Shown: positions 34,883 through 43,356 of the stretch, one piece after another
Layout of the letters: each line of letters opens with the position of its first letter
Numbering within the stretch: position 1 is the stretch's first letter
From: Bacteroides sp.
Lineage (GTDB): Bacteria; Bacteroidota; Bacteroidia; Bacteroidales; Muribaculaceae
Assembly: GCA_014802015.1 (NCBI GenBank)
Contig: JAAVDB010000018.1
Coordinates: 58,322-122,321, forward strand
Reading direction: 5' to 3'
DNA length: 64,000 bases
The notes under the pieces: generated by a model
Database searches by the model: none
What the model saw: the letters and a program-made list of their open reading frames with translations, nothing else
What the model was told of the DNA's origin: nothing
Translations under genes and position numbers: made by a program

Positions 34883-35640
34883 TCTCGCCGAGCTATAATG
34901 ACATAAATGTCCACGAACGTGACGGGTTGTTAAGTTTTGACGCCGACACCCACACCTACTTTTACGACGGCCGTGAAATGCTGTCGGTCACTACGCTGGT
35001 CGACGACTGTTTCCCAAAATTCGATGCAGAATACTGGGCCGAGCGCAAGGCCGCTAAGGAGGGGGTGACACCGCAGATCATACTCGACCGTTGGGAGCGT
35101 GAAGCCAGACGCGCACGCGAACTCGGCACCTCCATGCACGACCGCATCGAGCGGTATTATCTCGGTGAGGAATTACCTGATGACGATGTCGACTCATTGC
35201 GCCTGTTCCGTATGTTCGCCGCAAACAACCGACTGTATCCCTACCGTACCGAGTGGCGGATATTTCACGAAGACTATGACCTCGCGGGGACACTCGACTT
35301 TCTTGAGCGCACTCCCGCCGGTACCTACAACATATATGACTGGAAACGGTCCAAAAAGCTCCTTACGCCGGACGGACGCATCATCAGCGAGTCCCCGTTC
35401 CGCGCCAAGGGTCTACATCCTGTCAGTCACCTGCCCGACACCTCCTACTGGCATTATGCCCTCCAGCTCAGCATCTACAGGTTCATTCTTGAAGAGCGCT
35501 ACGGCATACGGGTGTCACAGCTCAAACTCGGAGTCTTCCATCCATCCTACTCGATGCCATGGATAGTAAGCCTGCCATATCTTCACAACGAAGTCATGGC
35601 CATACTCCGCCACAAACGCTGTCCCTCACCTGCATGGTGA
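34879..35640 (+). CDS. PD-(D/E)XK nuclease-superfamily protein
   Basis: 253 residues of unnamed family. The motif order fits the RecB/lambda-exonuclease branch of PD-(D/E)XK nucleases: H87 in GTSMHDRIERYY, E125 in TEWRIF, D140 in AGTLDF, then D154-x-K156 in YNIYDWKRSK and a later YALQLSIYRFILEERYG helix. The N-terminus carries DADTHTYFYDG, also seen in such nucleases. It is fused in expression to mazG through a 4-base overlap. A role in trimming or degrading DNA is likely; its target is unknown. Confidence 0.75.
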   Translation: MISPSYNDINVHERDGLLSFDADTHTYFYDGREMLSVTTLVDDCFPKFDAEYWAERKAAKEGVTPQIILDRWEREARRARELGTSMHDRIERYYLGEELPDDDVDSLRLFRMFAANNRLYPYRTEWRIFHEDYDLAGTLDFLERTPAGTYNIYDWKRSKKLLTPDGRIISESPFRAKGLHPVSHLPDTSYWHYALQLSIYRFILEERYGIRVSQLKLGVFHPSYSMPWIVSLPYLHNEVMAILRHKRCPSPAW

Positions 35641-35694
35641 CATCATTCATCTCACACAGTGTCAAACATTCTAATATCCAACTATAATCATCCA

Positions 35695-38529
35695 ATGAAA
35701 CATCTGTTGAAAACCGCTCTTGTTGCCATCGTGACACTCATGTCAAGCTTTGGCATCTCAGCGCAGGACGCTCAGAATCCGCTGCTGCAGCCGCTACCGG
35801 TCGACACCGCAGTACGTATCGGCAAGCTGCCTAACGGACTCACCTATTACATCCGTCATAACGAATATCCCAAGGGTCAGGCCGACTTCTACATCGCACA
35901 GAAGGTAGGTTCTGCTCTTGAGGAGGAAAATCAGCGTGGCCTCGCTCACTTCCTCGAACACATGTGCTTCAACGGCACGACCAACTTTCCCGGCAGCCAG
36001 CTCCGCGACTGGCTTGAATCAATCGGCGTGAAATTCGGCGCCAACCTCAACGCCTACACCTCGATTGACGAGACCGTTTACAACATCTCCAACGTACCCA
36101 TTGCCCGTGAGAGCGTGCAGGACTCATGTCTGCTCATCCTTCACGATTGGGCCAACGACCTGACACTCGATCCCGAGGAGATCAACAAGGAGCGTGGTGT
36201 GATCCACGAAGAGTGGCGTCAGTCAATGCATGGCCAGATGCGCATCCTCGAACGCATTCTCCCCGACCTCTTCCCCACCACCAAATACGGACGTCGACTC
36301 CCCATCGGCATCATGGAGGTCGTGGACAACTTCGAGCCTCAGGCCCTGCGCGACTATTATGAGGCCTGGTATCGTCCCGACCAGCAGGCCATCATCGTAG
36401 TCGGTGACATCGATGTAGACCGCATCGAAGGTAAGATCAAAGAGATGTTCAGCTCCATCGAGATGCCCGAGAACGCGATGCCCCGCACCTACGAGCAGGT
36501 TCCCGACCATAAGGGCACACTGTTCGGCATCGGCTCCGACCCCGAGCAGAAGTCCCTCTCAGCCCAGCTCCTGATCATGCAGGAAAATTTCCCCAAGGAG
36601 ATGAAAAATACTCCTGCCTACTTCGCGGCTATGTTCATCCGCTCGATGATCTCAAGCATGTTAAACACCCGCCTGAATGAGATTTCGGCCAAGCCGGACG
36701 CTCCGTTTGCCGGTGCAGGATTCAGCTTCACCAACTATGTCATAACCGACGAGCGCGATGCCGTATCACTCTCGGCTGTATCCAAGGACACCGACATCCT
36801 GTCACCCCTTCAGGCTGCTTACCGTGAATTGCTCCGCGCAGCGCGTGGCGGGTTCACTCAGTCAGAATACGACCGCGCCCGCGACAATTACCTCTCGGCT
36901 TACGAACGCGCCTACAACAACCGCGCCACACGCGAGAGCGGTGCTTACGTTAAGGAGTATGTCCGCAGCTTCATCGACGGCGATGCTATCCCCGGCCTTG
37001 ACACCGAATGGAAACTCATCCAGAGCATAGCAGCCAACATGCCCCTCGAAGCACTCAATCAGACTCTGGCCAAAGCCATCACACCTGACAACCGCGCCAT
37101 CATCGTCCTGTCGCCTGAAAAGGATGGTTATGTACTCCCCACACCCGCACAGCTCGAAAACGCTCTTGCCGAGATCGATGCCGAGACCATCGAAGCATTT
37201 GTCGATAACGTCAAGACCGACCCCCTCATCACCAAGGCACCCGTTGCCGGCAAGATCGTCAGCAGCGTTGAAAATCCAGTATGGGGTACTACCGAATGGA
37301 CTCTGTCAAACGGCGCCAAGGTCATCATAAAGACCACCAAGTACAAGGAGGACGAAATCCTCTTCGCCGCACAGGCTATGGGTGGATATGCTGACTGCCC
37401 CGACGATTACGCTTCCACCATCCTCACCCTCCCCGGCGCACTCGGACGCATGGGTCTCGGAACATACTCGTCAAGCGAACTCCGAAAGTATCTGTCCGGC
37501 AAGATCGCAGGTGTCGGCCTCAGCCTCAACGCCTACCGTCGTTCGGTGAGCGGCAACACCACACCCAAGGATCTCCCCACACTCATGGAGCTTATCTACA
37601 TGGCCTTCACTGACGTTCAGTTTGACAAAGACGAGTTCGAAGCCATGCAGAAATCATCTGTGTCCATGCTTGCCAATCAGGTCAACAACCCCAGCTATAT
37701 CTTCAACAAGGACCTCTACGAGACGCTCTTCACTTCACCGTTCAACCGCATGCTTACCGCAGCCGATGTCGAGGCAGCCTCACGCGAACTGACCACCAAA
37801 CTCGTGCATGATATGACATCCAATGCTGCCGACTTCACCTTCTTCTTCGTCGGCAACATCGATCTCGAAAAGCTCCGCCCGCTTGTTGAGACCTATATCG
37901 CATCACTCCCCTCCGATCCCGCTACGGCTCGTAAGACTGTCACCTCATACAATCCCGGACTGTTTGCCAAGACAGGATCTGGCGATGACACATTCACTAC
38001 CGAGATGACCACTCCCCAGACCTACACGGCCATCATGGGATACGGCGACATCGAGTACACTCCCAAGAACGCACAGATAGCATCCATAGCAGGTCAGATC
38101 ATGACTAACCGTCTGCTCAAGACCGTACGTGAAGACATGGGTGCCGTCTACTCCATCAGCGCCTCGGGCCAACTGTCACGCATGGGCCTCAACCCGGCGA
38201 TGATATCAACATCATTCCCCATGAAACCCGAGATGAAGAAAGAAGTCCTCGATTTCATTCACGGCCAGTTCAAAGCCATGGAGAACGATGTGACCGACGA
38301 AGAGCTTGCACCCATCAAGGAATACATGGCCAAGAGCTACATCCAGAACAAGGAGCATAACTCACCTTGGCTGGGCGCTCTCACAAGCTACGACGTCAAC
38401 GGCGTTGACTCATTCAACGGCTATGTTGACACCCTCAACTCCATCACCATCAATGATATCATGGATTTCATGAAGGCGCTCAACGCTCAGGGCAACTACC
38501 GCACCATCTCACTTGATCCCGCAAAATAA
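35695..38529 (+). CDS. Secreted M16-family zinc peptidase (insulinase/pitrilysin type)
   Basis: 944 residues with a signal peptide (about 1-23, ending ISAQ) and two tandem M16 halves. The first half has the inverted zinc motif H85-F-L-E-H89 in RGLAHFLEHMCF and the glutamate further on in INKERGVIHEEW. The second half lacks the metal motif, as in other two-lobed M16 proteins. Expected to degrade peptides in the periplasm or outside the cell. The frame could begin with GTG 35659, but ATG 35695 sits directly before the signal peptide. 54 bases after the nuclease gene; cotranscription is possible. Confidence 0.92.
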   Translation: MKHLLKTALVAIVTLMSSFGISAQDAQNPLLQPLPVDTAVRIGKLPNGLTYYIRHNEYPKGQADFYIAQKVGSALEEENQRGLAHFLEHMCFNGTTNFPGSQLRDWLESIGVKFGANLNAYTSIDETVYNISNVPIARESVQDSCLLILHDWANDLTLDPEEINKERGVIHEEWRQSMHGQMRILERILPDLFPTTKYGRRLPIGIMEVVDNFEPQALRDYYEAWYRPDQQAIIVVGDIDVDRIEGKIKEMFSSIEMPENAMPRTYEQVPDHKGTLFGIGSDPEQKSLSAQLLIMQENFPKEMKNTPAYFAAMFIRSMISSMLNTRLNEISAKPDAPFAGAGFSFTNYVITDERDAVSLSAVSKDTDILSPLQAAYRELLRAARGGFTQSEYDRARDNYLSAYERAYNNRATRESGAYVKEYVRSFIDGDAIPGLDTEWKLIQSIAANMPLEALNQTLAKAITPDNRAIIVLSPEKDGYVLPTPAQLENALAEIDAETIEAFVDNVKTDPLITKAPVAGKIVSSVENPVWGTTEWTLSNGAKVIIKTTKYKEDEILFAAQAMGGYADCPDDYASTILTLPGALGRMGLGTYSSSELRKYLSGKIAGVGLSLNAYRRSVSGNTTPKDLPTLMELIYMAFTDVQFDKDEFEAMQKSSVSMLANQVNNPSYIFNKDLYETLFTSPFNRMLTAADVEAASRELTTKLVHDMTSNAADFTFFFVGNIDLEKLRPLVETYIASLPSDPATARKTVTSYNPGLFAKTGSGDDTFTTEMTTPQTYTAIMGYGDIEYTPKNAQIASIAGQIMTNRLLKTVREDMGAVYSISASGQLSRMGLNPAMISTSFPMKPEMKKEVLDFIHGQFKAMENDVTDEELAPIKEYMAKSYIQNKEHNSPWLGALTSYDVNGVDSFNGYVDTLNSITINDIMDFMKALNAQGNYRTISLDPAK

Positions 38530-38545
38530 TCGCACCGATTACACC

Positions 38546-38598
38546 AAATAAAATCTCCACGATATGCCCCGTCACTGCATATCGTGGAGATTTTATTT
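38546..38598 (+). terminator. Terminator of the M16 peptidase gene
   Basis: A 21-base perfect inverted repeat (38546-38566 with 38578-38598) ends in a T-rich arm. Confidence 0.9.
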
Positions 38599-38653
38599 AT
38601 ATATATTAATCATTCTTCCTCACATCCTGTTTCATTTTATATCCACAATATGA

Positions 38654-38683
38654 TTGATGTGTCGGGATTTTTGACGAAATTTG
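38654..38683 (+). promoter_or_regulatory. Probable promoter of the permease gene
   Basis: TTG (38654-38656), 19 bases, GAAATTTG (38676-38683): one mismatch from TAnnTTTG at its first two positions' T. It lies 27 bases before the chosen start. Confidence 0.4.
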
Positions 38684-38710
38684 CAGCCGTCAATATCAAT
38701 CATCACAACA

Positions 38711-40093
38711 ATGTTATCTACCGGCAAACTCGGTTTTTGGGGTCTGACAGCCCTTGTATTCGGCCTCATGGTCGGAGTCGGCATCTACAATCTGCCTCAG
38801 AACATGGCCTCGGTAGCCTCGCCAGGCGCAGTATTTATCGCATGGATAATTACCGCCGCAGGTATACTGCCGCTCGTGATGGCATTCAAATGGTTAAGCG
38901 ACCGTTATCCACAGTATAACGCGGGAATATACCAGTATGCCCAGGCCGGTTTCGGCAACTATACAGGATTTAACATCGCATGGGGCTACTGGTTGTGCAC
39001 GGCTTTCTCCAACGTGGCATACGGTGTCATGCTAAATGACTCCGTAGGAGCAATCTGTCCGAGACTCATGGCTCATAGCTGGGAAACGGTAGTGTTCGGC
39101 TCGGTGCTGATATGGGTAATGTTCGGCATCGTGTCGTGCGGCATACAGACAGCAAAATTCATCAATACACTGCTGGCGGCAATCAAGGTGATAATGCTGA
39201 TATTCATCATCACGATCTTCGCGATGTTCTTCCGTTGCGATCTGTTTGAGGCCGATATATGGGGAAGCGTGACTCCACTGACCGACATCATGGGGCAGGT
39301 CAAATCAACAATGATGGTGACCCTGTTCTGCTTCTTCGGAGTAGAAGGAGCCGTAATGATGTCAGCCCGCGCACGTCGCAGTTCGGATGTCGGCAAGGCC
39401 GGATTTGCCGGATTCTTCATTTCGCTCATACTTTACCTTGCAGTATCACTTCTTTGCTTCGGACTACTGTCCAAAGCACGCTTGGCCGAACTCCCCGACC
39501 CGTCGATCGCTTATATATTACGCATCACGTGCGGCGAGTGGGCCTACTGGTTTGTCATCGGAGCCGTCATCGTATCACTGCTCGGAGGCTGGGTGGCATG
39601 GACTCTTGTCGTGGCACAGGTACCTTACGAAGCCGCATTGGTCGGCATTCTCCCCAAGGCATTCCGCAGAGTCAACCGCCACGGCATGCCCACATTCGGC
39701 CTCATCATGTCAAGTATCGTCATGGAGCTGTTTCTGCTCATGGTCGTAATGGCCGATGACGTGTATCTGGCCGCACTCCACATCACGGGCCTGATGATTA
39801 TACCCGGATACTTTTACACAGGACTCTTCCTGTTCAGGAAGGCCGACACAGCCGGCACCCGTACTATCGCCGCTATCACCACACTCTTCTGCCTATGGAT
39901 GGCCTACGCAGGCGGCCTTCAGGAGATGCTTATGACCTCTGTATTCTATCTGCTCGGCACAGGATTTTACATCCGCGCCCGACGCGAGCAGGGAGCACGT
40001 CACATATTCACGCCCACCGAACGAGGATTTCTGTACGCACTCTGTATCGCCTCAGCCATCACCCTCTACCTCCTCATTGACATCTTCATTTAA
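38711..40093 (+). CDS. APC-superfamily amino acid/polyamine permease (basic amino acid antiporter type)
   Basis: 460 residues with about twelve membrane helices. The start GLTALVFGLMVGVGIYNLPQNMA holds the glycine-rich first helix of APC transporters, and PQYNAGIYQYAQAGFG and FCFFGVEGAVMMSARAR are typical of the arginine/ornithine and lysine antiporter branch (APA family). It probably exchanges basic amino acids or amines across the inner membrane; exact substrates are not readable. ATG 38711 is chosen over the TTG at 38681, which overlaps the promoter. Confidence 0.85.
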   Translation: MLSTGKLGFWGLTALVFGLMVGVGIYNLPQNMASVASPGAVFIAWIITAAGILPLVMAFKWLSDRYPQYNAGIYQYAQAGFGNYTGFNIAWGYWLCTAFSNVAYGVMLNDSVGAICPRLMAHSWETVVFGSVLIWVMFGIVSCGIQTAKFINTLLAAIKVIMLIFIITIFAMFFRCDLFEADIWGSVTPLTDIMGQVKSTMMVTLFCFFGVEGAVMMSARARRSSDVGKAGFAGFFISLILYLAVSLLCFGLLSKARLAELPDPSIAYILRITCGEWAYWFVIGAVIVSLLGGWVAWTLVVAQVPYEAALVGILPKAFRRVNRHGMPTFGLIMSSIVMELFLLMVVMADDVYLAALHITGLMIIPGYFYTGLFLFRKADTAGTRTIAAITTLFCLWMAYAGGLQEMLMTSVFYLLGTGFYIRARREQGARHIFTPTERGFLYALCIASAITLYLLIDIFI

Positions 40094-40155
40094 AATTGTG
40101 TCTGAGCTATCATTAGAGTCGGTTCGAATATAAATGCTATTGTATTTACACAAAA

Positions 40156-40188
40156 AATCCTCTACAAGCGTCTGACTTATAGAGGATT
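40156..40188 (-). terminator. Terminator of tRNA-fMet
   Basis: A 9-base inverted repeat (40156-40164 with 40180-40188) is followed on the minus strand by a T run (the A run at 40152-40157). It lies directly after the tRNA and can also stop the permease transcript. Confidence 0.8.
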
Positions 40189-40194
40189 CTCTCT

Positions 40195-40269
<75 letters not shown>

Positions 40270-40283
40270 ATGTTTTGGTAGTG

Positions 40284-40315
40284 CAAAGGTAGACATTTTA
40301 TATTACGCCACCAAA
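40284..40315 (-). promoter_or_regulatory. Promoter of tRNA-fMet
   Basis: On the minus strand TTTG (40312-40315), 20 bases, TACCTTTG (40284-40291): a full consensus match. It lies in the 439-base gap between the permease and rhomboid genes; the rest of that gap is AT-rich without recognised content. Confidence 0.8.
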
Positions 40316-40470
40316 TATCTGAGACAAAATTACAGTTAATAAATGTTAATACTTTAATTATTAATATTTTATACATGCTTTAAAACTCCACTTCTTTCCC
40401 TATAAGAAACAATTAATTCATCATCCTATTAAAAAGTATTAATCAGTCGCAGCCTCTCGCGAGGTTTTTG

Positions 40471-40478
40471 TACTTTTG
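40471..40478 (+). promoter_or_regulatory. -7 box of the rhomboid operon
   Basis: TACTTTTG fits TAnnTTTG, 54 bases before the first rhomboid start; no matching upstream TTTG at the normal distance. Confidence 0.5.
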
Positions 40479-40532
40479 CAGACATAAACTCTTAACTCGT
40501 GCACATATAATCACACTCGCAATAATGGATTT

Positions 40533-41297
40533 ATGAATACTCGGAACTCGTTTTTCGGACAGATTCCACCTGTCACAAAAAATCTCATAATAATCAACTT
40601 CATAGTATGGCTGGCGATGTTCGTTCTGCCCGGACGTCTCGGCACGGGACTTGAGTCATTCGGCGGACTGCATTACTTCAAGGCGTCCGACTTCAATCCC
40701 GCCCAGCTCATCACCTACATGTTCATGCACTCCACAAGCAGTTTCGCACACATATTCTTCAATATGTTTTCGCTGTGGATGTTCGGCATGACGCTTGAGC
40801 GCACCTTCGGCAGTGCACGGTTTCTGTTCTATTACCTCTCATGCGGCATCGGCGCCGCCCTCATTCAGGAACTCGTCTGGATGTTCACATGGGAGGACAC
40901 AATCACCACACTGCTTGCCAATCAGAACCACCTTGACTTCCCCGAAGCCCGCGCCATAATTCAGTCACCGATCTATCAGGCCCAGGTGTCGCAATGGCTC
41001 AATATGTTCGTGACCATCGGCGCATCGGGTGCAGTCTACGGCATCCTGCTCGCATTCGGTATGCTCTATCCCAACGCCCCGCTCTATCTTTTCTTCATCC
41101 CCGTACCCATCAAAGCCAAGTGGATGGTGACAGGCATGATTGTCATCGAACTGCTTATGGGCCTGAGTGAATCAGTCGGACGTTCGGATGGCGTAGCCCA
41201 CTTCGCACATCTCGGCGGACTGTTATTCGGATTCATCATCATATACTTCTGGAAGAAAAAAGGCACCTTCGGAGGGGGCGGATATGGAGGTTATTGA
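40533..41297 (+). CDS. Rhomboid-family intramembrane serine protease
   Basis: 254 residues with six or so membrane helices. The catalytic serine is S165 in GASGAVYG and the histidine H226 in AHFAHLGG; the HxxxN-type helix appears as HIFFNMFSLWMFG. It cleaves membrane proteins within or next to their helices. A loop of about 40 residues between helices 4 and the GASG helix (WEDTITTLLANQNHLDF) is larger than in GlpG. The end is Gly/Tyr-rich. It overlaps the next rhomboid gene by 14 bases. Confidence 0.92.
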   Translation: MNTRNSFFGQIPPVTKNLIIINFIVWLAMFVLPGRLGTGLESFGGLHYFKASDFNPAQLITYMFMHSTSSFAHIFFNMFSLWMFGMTLERTFGSARFLFYYLSCGIGAALIQELVWMFTWEDTITTLLANQNHLDFPEARAIIQSPIYQAQVSQWLNMFVTIGASGAVYGILLAFGMLYPNAPLYLFFIPVPIKAKWMVTGMIVIELLMGLSESVGRSDGVAHFAHLGGLLFGFIIIYFWKKKGTFGGGGYGGY

Positions 41298-42105
41298 CCG
41301 TCTGCGCGCCACACTCGCCTCGTCAGGCATGCTGATGAAAATCATCTGTATTAATATAGGTGTATTCATCGCACTACGTCTGTGTGCCATAGTGTGCATA
41401 TTCTCCGGATCACCAGGCTATATCGGCAACATTCTCGCTCAGGTCGAACTCCCATCGGCTCCGTCAATGCTTCTGACCCGTCCGTGGACCATATTGACCT
41501 ACATGTTCGCGCAGTATGACCTGATGCACATCATCTTCAATATGCTATGGCTCTATTGGTTCGGCACGATGTTCCGGATGGTGGCCGGCGAGCGGCAACT
41601 CATCACGCTATACCTGTACGGTGGCATAGCCGGCGCAGTGCTGTTCATAGCCGGATATGCAGTGCTGCCTTTCCTTCATGGCTCATCCGGCTGGCTCATC
41701 GGCTCATCGGCATCGGTAATAGCTATTGTCACAGCCGTGGCGATACTCATGCCTGATGTCAAAATGCACCTGTTATTCTTTGGAGCCGTCGCTGTCAAAT
41801 GGATAGCCTTGGTGACCATACTGCTCGTGCTCATAGGTGTGACCGGCAGCAATGCCGGAGGTGAGATCGCTCACATCGGCGGAGTCTTGACAGGCTTACT
41901 TTTCGCACTCCGATATAAAAAAATCGGCTACAAAAGAAGCAGCAAAAAATCTGCGGTTCCACCACAGGCCGGCAACGGAGGCCTAACTCCTGACGAGCAG
42001 CGCGAACTCGACACGATACTTGAAAAAATCAAGAAATCCGGCTATTCGGCACTCACTCCCGCCGAGCGCGACCGGCTCTTCAACGTAAGCCGCAGGATCA
42101 GATAA
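41284..42105 (+). CDS. Second rhomboid-family protease with C-terminal cytoplasmic tail
   Basis: 273 residues with the rhomboid fold. The serine motif is GSSAS (S142) instead of GASG, and the histidine is H197 in EIAHIGG, so both catalytic residues are kept. After the last helix a basic linker and a small conserved tail follow (LDTILEKIKKSGYSALTPAERDRLF), which is frequent on Bacteroidetes rhomboids and of unknown role. The start lies inside the end of the first rhomboid gene, implying coupled translation and perhaps partner function. Confidence 0.9.
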   Translation: MEVIDRLRATLASSGMLMKIICINIGVFIALRLCAIVCIFSGSPGYIGNILAQVELPSAPSMLLTRPWTILTYMFAQYDLMHIIFNMLWLYWFGTMFRMVAGERQLITLYLYGGIAGAVLFIAGYAVLPFLHGSSGWLIGSSASVIAIVTAVAILMPDVKMHLLFFGAVAVKWIALVTILLVLIGVTGSNAGGEIAHIGGVLTGLLFALRYKKIGYKRSSKKSAVPPQAGNGGLTPDEQRELDTILEKIKKSGYSALTPAERDRLFNVSRRIR

Positions 42106-42142
42106 TCCATACGCCGCCATTATACGGAAACCTGACCTTCAG

Positions 42143-43315
42143 ATGAACACAAGCCGATTCAGAAACATATTCACCAACTCCGTCAGGACGACATTGACTG
42201 TCATACTCTTTATAGTCAACATCCTCGTCGCCGTGGCTACGATCGTCGCGGCCTACGGCGGATATGCCGATCCGTCACGACATCTGATGTGTGCCCTCAT
42301 CAGCATGATGCTCCCCGGCATACTGATTGCCGGTCTGCTGACAGCCATCATTGACCTCATATTCCGATGGCGTTTCGCACTCATACAGTGCGTGGCATGG
42401 CTCATATCCCTCCCCTCGCTTCTCGTCTACTCCCCCATGCACATCGGCACTGAAAAACTCACACCCGAGGAAGAATCACGTTCATTTACTCTTCTGACCT
42501 ACAACGTCCTGCAATTCTGGGACTTTCGCGGCAACGTGCCCGGTCTTGAAAGAAATGCCACTATCGACTACATCCTTGACACCGATGCCGACATAGTCAA
42601 CCTGCAGGAAGTCGAATTTATCAAGTCTTGGCCGTTGTGGCAAATTACCGACGGGCAGATACGCGAACTCACGGAGCGATACCCTTATCGTGTGGTAAAT
42701 GTCAGCAAAGATCTGACGGTCCTGTCTAAATACCCCTTCGAATTTCTGAGCATCCCCATGCCGGGCAACTCATCCGAAAAGATGGCCCTGTTCCGACTCA
42801 ACGTTATGGGCGAGACCATCCACCTGTTCAACGTTCACCTCGAATCCATCGGACTCAGCATGGCCGACAAGCAGCTCTATACAGACCTGTTCAAGAAAGC
42901 ACCGGCCAGCGAACTGGCACTCAAGCGCGAGATGCGCGACGTCAAGCACCAGCTCATCGACAAACTGTCAGCAGCATTCAAAAAGCGGGTCAACCAGGCA
43001 CGCTTCATCAGGGAGACCATCGACTCCATAGGCGGTAACTTTATTGTCGCAGGTGACTTCAACGACATCCAGGGTTGTTATGCCATACGTACCATCCTTG
43101 GTGATGACATGCACGATGCGTATGCCGATAACGCCTTCGGTCCGACAATTACATATCACGGCAACAGATTCTATTTCCGAATTGACCACGTGCTGTACGG
43201 AGGCGATCTGCGGGCCGTGGACATCGAGCGGGGCAATCAGCCGTCAAGTGACCACTACCCCCTCCTTACTACCTTCGTCCTCGGGTCATCTGACCGGGAC
43301 AAACCACAGCCATAG
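42143..43315 (+). CDS. Endonuclease/exonuclease/phosphatase-family protein with N-terminal membrane helices
   Basis: 390 residues. Three hydrophobic segments in the first 110 residues anchor it in the membrane. The rest is an EEP domain: LLTYNVLQFWD, VNLQEVEF (metal-binding Glu), GDFNDIQGC and SDHYPLLTTF with the catalytic Asp-His. Such anchored enzymes act on phosphodiesters outside the cytoplasm (nucleic acids or phospholipids); I cannot tell which. It lies 37 bases after the second rhomboid and 41 before the M3 peptidase, likely one operon. Confidence 0.88.
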   Translation: MNTSRFRNIFTNSVRTTLTVILFIVNILVAVATIVAAYGGYADPSRHLMCALISMMLPGILIAGLLTAIIDLIFRWRFALIQCVAWLISLPSLLVYSPMHIGTEKLTPEEESRSFTLLTYNVLQFWDFRGNVPGLERNATIDYILDTDADIVNLQEVEFIKSWPLWQITDGQIRELTERYPYRVVNVSKDLTVLSKYPFEFLSIPMPGNSSEKMALFRLNVMGETIHLFNVHLESIGLSMADKQLYTDLFKKAPASELALKREMRDVKHQLIDKLSAAFKKRVNQARFIRETIDSIGGNFIVAGDFNDIQGCYAIRTILGDDMHDAYADNAFGPTITYHGNRFYFRIDHVLYGGDLRAVDIERGNQPSSDHYPLLTTFVLGSSDRDKPQP

Positions 43316-43356
43316 AATAATAAATCAAAAATAAGTAACTCCTGAAAAATAATAAC

